Of a DNA stretch of 64,000 nt, positions 58,577 to 64,000 are shown piece by piece (within the stretch, counting starts at the first letter, position 1; each line of letters opens with the position of its first letter). Location of the stretch: contig NZ_CP017174.1 in assembly GCF_006402735.1 (NCBI RefSeq), forward strand, positions 7,978,001 through 8,042,000, read 5' to 3'. The position numbers were made by a program, and so were the translations under genes. The stretch comes from Myxococcus xanthus. Its GTDB lineage: Bacteria; Myxococcota; Myxococcia; Myxococcales; Myxococcaceae. The notes under the pieces were generated by a model. The model saw only the letters and a program-made list of their open reading frames with translations, ran no database searches and was not told the DNA's origin.

Positions 58577-59496
58577 GACGCGCACTGCTTCGCGGCATCA
58601 GCGCCGCCTTGATGCTGGTCTCCCTGAGCGCGGGTGGGACGCAGACGCCCCGCCCGGGTGATGACTGGAGGGCCGGCTTGAAAGCAAACATCTCCCGGGC
58701 CCGCCGGGAGAATCCAGCGGCGTTCATCCGGTTCGACACGGCCGCCGCCCAGGTGGACGCGCTGGACGCGAAGAAGCGGGGCACCCTGGCCGCGGTGTCA
58801 CCGGGGCTTCGTGCGCTGGGGCCGGAGGCGCTGTGGCCCATGGTGGAGCGGCTCGCCTTCCCGCCTCAGGAGACGCCGCGGCTCCCCTCGCGCGAGTCCG
58901 CGCGGCTGGCCTTCAAGGTGGGCCTGGTGGAGGCCACGGGGGCGCTGCGTGACCCCCGCCTGGCCCCCTTGTGGAAGAGCCTTCTCGAAAGTCCGGACAC
59001 CCAGCCCCAGGTCCTTCGCCCGGTCGCTGGAGCGCTGGCACGCCTGGAGACATTGGACGCGGCGAACACGCTCATCGCCATGTCGAAACAGAAGGACGCC
59101 CGGGGCGAGGCCGCGATGGAGGCCTTGGGCCTGTGCCGGCGGCTCGTGGCGACACGGGCGTTGGCGGATGCACTGGACGCCCGGCCGGAGCGCGAAGTCA
59201 TGCGACAGTTGGCCAAGGCCCTGGGGGATGCCGGGTCCGCGTGGGCATGGAAGACGTCCGGCGTAAAGGCGCGCTCGGAGGAAGGCGCCATCCGCCGCGT
59301 GGCGGCCGAGGCGCTGGTGCGGGCGTACCTGGACACGGACGGTGACGTGCGGCGCGCCGTCTCCAACGCCCTGCTGCGCGTGGATGCGCCCCAGACGCCC
59401 ACGCTCATCGACGCGGCCCGGCTGAGCGCCCCGCCCTCCCAACAGGCGGCGCTGGACGCCCTGGCCGACCGGCTGCGCCACAGCCCGCTGCGCTGA
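58573..59496 (+). CDS. Exported HEAT-like repeat protein
   Basis: The 307-residue protein has a signal-like N-terminus (RRALLRGISAALMLVSLSAG). The rest is helical with HEAT/ARM-like pairs (RLAFKVGLVEATGALRDPRLAPLWKSLL in parts, LRPVAGALARLETLDAANTL, AIRRVAAEALVRAYLDTDGDVRRAVSNALL). It starts in the stop codon of the deiminase gene (ATGA), so both are made together. It could be a substrate-presenting or inhibitory partner of the deiminase. That link is inference from coupling only. Confidence 0.75.
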   Translation: MRRALLRGISAALMLVSLSAGGTQTPRPGDDWRAGLKANISRARRENPAAFIRFDTAAAQVDALDAKKRGTLAAVSPGLRALGPEALWPMVERLAFPPQETPRLPSRESARLAFKVGLVEATGALRDPRLAPLWKSLLESPDTQPQVLRPVAGALARLETLDAANTLIAMSKQKDARGEAAMEALGLCRRLVATRALADALDARPEREVMRQLAKALGDAGSAWAWKTSGVKARSEEGAIRRVAAEALVRAYLDTDGDVRRAVSNALLRVDAPQTPTLIDAARLSAPPSQQAALDALADRLRHSPLR

Positions 59497-59498
59497 CG

Positions 59499-60200
59499 TC
59501 AGGCCGCTTCGATTTCCATCCGGTACCCCACACCGCGCACCGTCTGGATGGCGAAGCGGGACGTGCTGTTCCAGCCCAGCTTCTTCTTCAGGCTGGAGAC
59601 GAAGTTGTCCACGGTGTGAGGGTCCACGACGACGTCCCGGCCCCACACCGCGTCCAGGATTTCGTCGCGGCGCAGCACGCGCTCGCGCTCCCGCACCAGG
59701 AACGCGAGCAGGTCGAACTCCGTCCGCGTCAACTCCACCGCGACTCCAGCAGGTGTCTCCACCTTCCGGCGGTCCAGGTCCATCCGGAAGCCCGCGAAGC
59801 GCAGGCCCTTCACCGGAGCCGCGCCGGAGCGGCGCACCAGCGCGCCCACGCGCGCCAGCAGCTCGCGCAGCCGGTAGGGCTTGCCCAGGTAGTCCTGCGC
59901 GCCTGATTCGAAGCCCCGCACCACGTCGTCCTCCAGGGTGCGCGCGGTGAGCATCAGGACGGGCGTCGCCACGCCTTCTTCGCGCAGCGCGCGGCACAGC
60001 GTGTAGCCGTCACCGTCCGGCAGCATGACGTCCAGCAGGATGAGCTGGAAGTCGCGCCGGCCCAGGTGCTCGCGCGCCTCCCGCACGCAGGTGGCTTCCT
60101 CCACCGCGTAGCCGCCCTGGTTCTCCAGGTTGTCGCGCAGCGCGAGCCGCAGGTTGGCGTCGTCCTCCACCAGGAGGAGCGCCGGAACGGATGAGGTCAT
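59499..60200 (-). CDS. OmpR-family response regulator
   Basis: The protein is 233 residues from ATG 60200, overlapping the kinase stop by 4 bases. The receiver domain has acidic pocket EDD (11-14), phospho-acceptor Asp57 (LLDVMLPDG), Thr switch (LMLTART) and Lys (LGKPYRL). The winged-helix output domain spans about 130-233 (VELTRTEFDLLAFLVRERERVLRRDEIL, HTVDNFVSSLKKKLG, IQTVRGVGYRM). It binds direct repeats as a dimer when phosphorylated. A perfect 8-base direct repeat with 11-base period lies upstream of this operon and may be its own site. Confidence 0.94.
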   Translation of the reverse strand: MTSSVPALLLVEDDANLRLALRDNLENQGGYAVEEATCVREAREHLGRRDFQLILLDVMLPDGDGYTLCRALREEGVATPVLMLTARTLEDDVVRGFESGAQDYLGKPYRLRELLARVGALVRRSGAAPVKGLRFAGFRMDLDRRKVETPAGVAVELTRTEFDLLAFLVRERERVLRRDEILDAVWGRDVVVDPHTVDNFVSSLKKKLGWNSTSRFAIQTVRGVGYRMEIEAA

Positions 60201-62020
60201 GTCGTCACCGTATGAGGAAAGCGAAGCTCGAAAGTGGTGCCCTCGGAGCTGGAGGCAGCCACGCGCAGGGTGCCGCCGTGCACGCGCATGATGCGGCGGC
60301 ACAGGGCCAGCCCCAGACCACTGCCGGGTGCATCGTGTCCCTGCCCGGGCAGGCGCACGAACTCCTCGAAGGCGCGCTCCCACTGCGCCTGGGGAATGCC
60401 CACGCCGTTGTCGGAGAAGCGCACGCGGCCATCTGACAGCGCCTCGATGCGCAGGCGCACCGGGCTGCGGGTGTTGTAGGCACAGGCGTTGCGCGCCAGG
60501 TTCGAAAGCAGCAGGCGCAGGAGCTGTCCGTCCGCGCGCAGGGAGAACTCCCCCACGTCCGCCTCCAGCTCCACGGGCACCTTGGACCAGAACTCCAAGT
60601 CCCTGCGCAGCTGGGCCACCAGCTCGTCCAGGCGCACCGGCTCCAATTTCGGGACCCAGCGCCCCTTGTCGATGCGGTTGAAGGACAGCAGGTTCTCCAC
60701 CAGGAAGCCCAGGCCGTCCGCTTCCCGGACGATGCGCGCCGGGTAGTCGCGCGCGTCCGTGCCTTCCGCCAGGCGCCACTCCAGCGTCTCCGCCAGCAGC
60801 CGGATGGAGGCCAGTGGCGTGCGCAGCTCGTGCGACACGGTGGCCACGAAGTCGCTCTTCAGCTCCACGAAGCGCAGCTTGCGGTGCTGGGCCACGAAGG
60901 CCAGCGCGGCGATGCCCAGCGCCAGCACCGCGCACGCGGCCACCATGCCCGTCTTCAGCCGGTAGCGCCGCTCCAGCGCGCCCTGGGCCCGCGCCCACTC
61001 TGGCGTGTCCACCGACAGCGGCAGGTCGGCCAGCGGCAGCACCTCCGCGTCCGCGAGCAGCCGCACCTGTCCGTCCGCTTCCAGCAACCCGCGCTCGCGC
61101 ATCTCCCGTGTCAGCGACTGGAGCAGCGCGCCCGAGTCCACCGCCACGCCCCGCACGTGATTTCCGCCACGCGGCTCCAGGTACCACCCCGCTCGCACCA
61201 GCGCGGGGCCCGGAAGCGTCCTGGGCAACGGCAGTGGCTCGGAAGCGAGCTCGGCGGCGCGGGCCTCGAAGTCCGCCGCCGGAACGCCCGCCTTCGTGGA
61301 GAGCGCCACGATGCGCTCGCGCAGGAAGTCGAAGTCCTCCTTCGTGAAGCGCGCGCGGCGCAGCAGGAGCAGCCGCTGCAATCCATCCAGGCGCCCGCTG
61401 CGCCCGTCCGCCAGGCCGTCACGCACCAGCGCGTGCATCAACTGGGGCACGGGGTCGCCCCGCTCCGCCAGCGACTCCAGCACCACCAGGAAGCCCGGCA
61501 CATCGCGCGTGGAGGCCAGCACGTACTGCGAGCGGTGCTGGAGCAGCGCCATCAGCGCCACGGTGGACGCGCGGCGGTCGCCGCGTGACAGCGCCCGGTC
61601 CACCTCGCGAATCAGCGCGAGCCGCTCCGCCCAGGGGTCCTCCGCCTCGTCCGCCCGCTCCGTGCCGGCACGCAGGCCCGCGTAACGCGCCTTCGCCAGC
61701 GCGTCTTCGCCGGTGTCGTGGAGCGCCAGCCGAGGCAGCAACTGCGTGCCTCGCTCGCGCAGGTAGAGCCCCGTTGCCGGGGCGAGCGGATCCAACGCGG
61801 CAGCCTCCAGCGAGGGGCGCGCCGCTTCCAGGCGGTCTCTCAGGGACTGCGCCAGTGAGGCACGCGCGTACTGCTCCAGGGCCTCCCGGCGGGAGTCGAG
61901 CGAGGCCTGCGCGTCATCCCGCTCGGCGGCGAAGATGCGCTGGAGCGAGCCCAGGCCCCAGGCCAGCCCGGCGAAGCCCAGCAGGAGCGCGATGAGGGTG
62001 GGCAGCAACCGGCGGAGCAT
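60197..62020 (-). CDS. Sensor histidine kinase
   Basis: The protein is 607 residues with an N-terminal transmembrane helix (LLPTLIALLLGFAGLAWGLG), a long extracytoplasmic sensor region (about 30-350, helical), and a second transmembrane helix (MVAACAVLALGIAALAFVA). HisKA follows with His397 (TVSHELRTPLAS), then the ATPase domain (N box NLARNACAY, G1 DNGVGIP, G2 GSGLGLALC). It phosphorylates the coupled OmpR-type regulator. It is preceded by a VWA-family-like gene 9 bases upstream, suggesting that protein is part of the signalling input or output. Confidence 0.94.
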   Translation of the reverse strand: MLRRLLPTLIALLLGFAGLAWGLGSLQRIFAAERDDAQASLDSRREALEQYARASLAQSLRDRLEAARPSLEAAALDPLAPATGLYLRERGTQLLPRLALHDTGEDALAKARYAGLRAGTERADEAEDPWAERLALIREVDRALSRGDRRASTVALMALLQHRSQYVLASTRDVPGFLVVLESLAERGDPVPQLMHALVRDGLADGRSGRLDGLQRLLLLRRARFTKEDFDFLRERIVALSTKAGVPAADFEARAAELASEPLPLPRTLPGPALVRAGWYLEPRGGNHVRGVAVDSGALLQSLTREMRERGLLEADGQVRLLADAEVLPLADLPLSVDTPEWARAQGALERRYRLKTGMVAACAVLALGIAALAFVAQHRKLRFVELKSDFVATVSHELRTPLASIRLLAETLEWRLAEGTDARDYPARIVREADGLGFLVENLLSFNRIDKGRWVPKLEPVRLDELVAQLRRDLEFWSKVPVELEADVGEFSLRADGQLLRLLLSNLARNACAYNTRSPVRLRIEALSDGRVRFSDNGVGIPQAQWERAFEEFVRLPGQGHDAPGSGLGLALCRRIMRVHGGTLRVAASSSEGTTFELRFPHTVTT

Positions 62021-62029
62021 CGGAGCGGC

Positions 62030-63361
62030 TCAGTTTCCCAGGGAGGGCACGTCGTCGAAGTCCGAGCTTCCACTGGGCATGAGGCGCTCGAAGCGCTCCT
62101 TGCGCGTGTCCAGCGACTGGGCCTTGCGAATGAGCGCCCCGAGCTGCGCCACGTCCTTGCGGGCTCGCAGCGGCTCGCCGATGCCCTCCCACAGCGCCAG
62201 CAGCCGGGGCCAGTCAAGGGCTCGCGTCCAGAAGGAGCCTCGCAACTTCTCCGCGAACGCGGAGGCCACGTAGGCCAGGCGCGTGGATGGGGCGGCGCGG
62301 GCATAGTCGGAGCGCAACGTGCTGGAGGGCATCAACATCTGCACCCGGCGCCAGATGCTCGAGTTGCTCTGCTCGTAACGCACCCGGAGCATCCCGAAGG
62401 CGATGGAGGGCCCACGCAGCTTCACCTCGTGGATGGTGGTGACGGATTGGCCGGCGGCCAGCGGGAACAGCGCCGTGTCGTCTCCCGGGTCGAGCGGCTC
62501 CGGGTTCGGAGACAGGTACTCGTAGCCCAGCAGCCGGTAGCGGGCGACGGCCTGCCGGCTGAACTCCACCTGGACGCCCACCTCGCGGACCGGTTCGCGA
62601 GCCTTCACCGTGATTCGCACCACGTGGTAGCCCTTGCGGCTGGGCGAAGGAAAGCCCTCGACGTAGAGCAGGAAGGGGCCATACGGCTCGCCTTCGTCCC
62701 CTGAGTTGAAGCTGTTGATGAAGGCCTCCGTCCGCACCGCGCCCTCCGCGGGGAAGACGTCGCGGGACAGGTGGTCGCGCGCCACCGCATAGGCGCTGGT
62801 GTCCACGGCCACGGGGAACTCCGAGACGCGCGACTCCTCCGTGTCGATGGTGGGGTTCACCCCGAAGCCCCGCGTCTCGATGCCAGAGCCCGGCTTGCCC
62901 AACGACGCGCGATAGACGGTCTGCCACGCCCCATCCGGCACGAGCACGGGCAGGTGCTGCAACGCCCAGGCGGGTGCCCGCCCCCGGTCATCGTCCACCG
63001 GCGCGGGGGCCAGCACGGAGGGGCGCGTCAACAACGCAGCCAAGAGCGCCACGTCCACGGGGGGCGCATGCCCGGCCTTCACCGTGATGTCCGTCCGGAT
63101 GAGCGCCTGGAAGGACTCCTTCTCGAAGCGGAGTGAATAGACGCCATCCTCCAGTTGGGGAAAGCGGAAGGCGCCATTCGCGTCCGTCACCGTGGAACGG
63201 GGCTCCGGCAGGACGGGCGAGGTCGCGGTGACGCGCACCTCCGGAATCGCGCTTCTGTCACTGGCACGCACGACGGTGCCGGAGAGGCCTCCGGCCGCCA
63301 GCGCAGGCGCGGACAGCACCAGGAGGACGACACAGAGGGCATTGCAGAGGGTGGGCTTCAT
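62030..63361 (-). CDS. Secreted YfbK/VWA-family-like protein lacking the VWA domain
   Basis: The protein is 443 residues from ATG 63361 (signal MKPTLCNALCVVLLVLSAPA). Residues about 25-110 are a carboxypeptidase-regulatory-like domain (GLSGTVVRASDRSAIPEVRV, TDANGAFRFPQLEDGVYSLR). Then the N-terminal region of YfbK-type VWA proteins follows (FPVAVDTSAYAVARDHLSRD, AVRTEAFINSFNSG). Normally about 170 residues of VWA domain with a DxSxS metal site come next. Here the sequence moves directly from HVVRITVKAREPV to the C-terminal DUF3520-like part (VEFSRQAVARYRLLGYEYL, DPGDDTALF). No MIDAS can exist. It is first gene of the kinase/regulator operon. Confidence 0.8.
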   Translation of the reverse strand: MKPTLCNALCVVLLVLSAPALAAGGLSGTVVRASDRSAIPEVRVTATSPVLPEPRSTVTDANGAFRFPQLEDGVYSLRFEKESFQALIRTDITVKAGHAPPVDVALLAALLTRPSVLAPAPVDDDRGRAPAWALQHLPVLVPDGAWQTVYRASLGKPGSGIETRGFGVNPTIDTEESRVSEFPVAVDTSAYAVARDHLSRDVFPAEGAVRTEAFINSFNSGDEGEPYGPFLLYVEGFPSPSRKGYHVVRITVKAREPVREVGVQVEFSRQAVARYRLLGYEYLSPNPEPLDPGDDTALFPLAAGQSVTTIHEVKLRGPSIAFGMLRVRYEQSNSSIWRRVQMLMPSSTLRSDYARAAPSTRLAYVASAFAEKLRGSFWTRALDWPRLLALWEGIGEPLRARKDVAQLGALIRKAQSLDTRKERFERLMPSGSSDFDDVPSLGN

Positions 63362-63439
63362 CGTGGGTGCCATCCCGGGCCACGCACGCCGTGACCACCC
63401 TGGGGAGGTGCCTGCAGCGTGCCGCACGCGGGCCCTCCG

Positions 63440-63458
63440 TTCATCATGGTTTCATCAT
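63440..63458 (-). promoter_or_regulatory. Direct repeat, candidate OmpR-type binding site
   Basis: On the minus strand ATGATGAA occurs twice with an 11-base period (63458-63451 and 63447-63440), about 79 bases before the start of the VWA-like/kinase/regulator operon. Perfect tandem half-sites one helical turn apart are the normal target of OmpR/PhoB-type regulators, so autoregulation is plausible. Confidence 0.45.
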
Positions 63459-63459
63459 G

Positions 63460-64000
63460 TCATGGCGAGGAGAAGGGCACGTCCAGCACGGGGCGCGTCT
63501 TCGCGTCCGGCAAATCGTAGTGCCACCACTCCATGCGGTTGCGCTTGAAGCCCGCGCCTTCCATGGCCTCGCGCAGGATTTCGCGGTGCTTGCGCGACGC
63601 CTCGGTGCCGCCCTCGTACCCATGGTGCGCGGCGCGGCTGAAGGTGTCGAAGGGGGTGGGCATCTCCACCTCCTTGCCTTCAAGCGTCGTCAGCGTGAGG
63701 TCCACCGCCCCGCCCCGGTTGTGGTTGGAGCCGGTGCGCGGGTTGGCGACGTAGCCGGGCACCGGCATGATTTCCCACATCTGGTACTGCACCGCGCGCG
63801 GCCGGTAGCAGTCGTACACCTTCAGCCGGTAGCCCTGGGTACGCAGCACGTCCGCGGCCTTCTTCAGGCGCTCGGCCGACTCGGGCAGCAGCAGGCAGCG
63901 CGCCGTGTCCGGGTACACCTTCCGCTTCAGGAAGTTGTCCGCCGTCGCGTAGCGCAGGTCCACGACCAGGTCCGACACCACCGTGGTGGCGTCCACCAGG
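63460..64000 (-). CDS. D-alanyl-D-alanine dipeptidase-like M15D peptidase (5' end outside window)
   Basis: The frame is open through the right edge, so the N-terminus is missing; the GTG near 63996 is probably internal. The VanX/DdpX fold is clear: DLVVDLRYATADNF, VYDCYRPRAVQYQMWE, SNHNRGGAVDLTL (zinc His and Asp) and MEWWHYDLP (catalytic Glu and third zinc His). Members cleave D-Ala-D-Ala, for peptidoglycan recycling, prey wall digestion or glycopeptide resistance. There are no vanH or vanA-like neighbours in the window, so resistance is less likely than recycling. Confidence 0.88.
   Translation of the reverse strand, partial: LVDATTVVSDLVVDLRYATADNFLKRKVYPDTARCLLLPESAERLKKAADVLRTQGYRLKVYDCYRPRAVQYQMWEIMPVPGYVANPRTGSNHNRGGAVDLTLTTLEGKEVEMPTPFDTFSRAAHHGYEGGTEASRKHREILREAMEGAGFKRNRMEWWHYDLPDAKTRPVLDVPFSSP

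Noticed and set aside
1-64000. Hundreds of long antisense and out-of-frame open frames
   Set aside because: They follow from high GC at third positions; compositions rich in Arg, Pro, Ala or His and overlap with well-motifed genes mark them as shadows.
1-64000. Mobile elements, CRISPR arrays, tRNA or rRNA genes
   Set aside because: I looked for transposase motifs, regularly spaced repeats and conserved RNA sequence blocks and found none.

Overview
The window looks like chromosomal DNA of a myxobacterium (Myxococcus/Corallococcus/Pyxidicoccus type). This rests on GC-rich coding with strong third-position GC bias, many lipoproteins with Asp/Pro-rich or Cys-rich repeats, FHA, RCC1 and MopE-like proteins, tightly packed operons with ATGA/GTGA overlaps, and a mixture of secondary-metabolism genes. 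The assignment is inference from gene content. I saw no tRNA, rRNA, CRISPR array, transposase or phage integration module. Both edges cut a gene: a repeat lipoprotein on the left and a D-Ala-D-Ala dipeptidase-like gene on the right.

Left part (1-24 kb): two secreted repeat lipoproteins (MopE-like metal-binding, RCC1/IPT). A minus-strand operon follows with a Pvc16/DUF4255-like protein, a 15-residue DAW repeat protein and a membrane Cys-rich protein. Next come an M28 peptidase, an outer-membrane barrel/lipoprotein pair, and a di-iron hydroxylase divergent from a TetR regulator across a clear operator dyad. Then a lytic transglycosylase, nagB, a decayed amidase, pfkA, an acyl-CoA synthetase, a large lipoprotein hydrolase, an FHA protein, a membrane metallophosphoesterase, a three-gene methylthioadenosine salvage operon (mtnP-mtnA-class II aldolase, joined by two ATGA overlaps) and a membrane alpha/beta hydrolase.

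Middle part (24-40 kb): a compact class II lanthipeptide locus (lanM plus an 80-residue precursor with five Cys and five Ser/Thr in the core), closed by a strong stem-loop. A TAT-exported DUF1501 protein follows. A cobalamin riboswitch with its own terminator-like hairpin then precedes an eight-gene plus-strand operon: two class III aminotransferases, an aldehyde dehydrogenase, a two-subunit CoA-transferase, a thiolase, a small unknown and a thioesterase. This operon is probably catabolic for an amino or diamino acid. A MerR/hydrolase pair and small secreted proteins follow.

Right part (40-64 kb): a contiguous plus-strand operon of about 12.4 kb encodes a dissociated type II fatty-acid/polyketide system: one ACP, a FabZ-like dehydratase, a metallo-beta-lactamase-fold hydrolase, four ketosynthase-fold proteins, two SDRs and a second hot-dog protein. 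A Lol-like ABC ATPase and permease, a LolA-like periplasmic protein and an outer-membrane barrel follow. Each of the KS (twice), DH and KR activities occurs as an intact protein next to a paralogue that has lost catalytic residues. This extends the heterodimer logic known from aryl-polyene synthases and is the most unusual system in the window. After it come a serine beta-lactamase-like hydrolase with TPRs, a zinc-ribbon protein, a DUF1800 lipoprotein, a secreted protein-arginine-deiminase homologue, a HEAT-like protein, and a two-component system co-transcribed with a VWA-family protein lacking its VWA domain.
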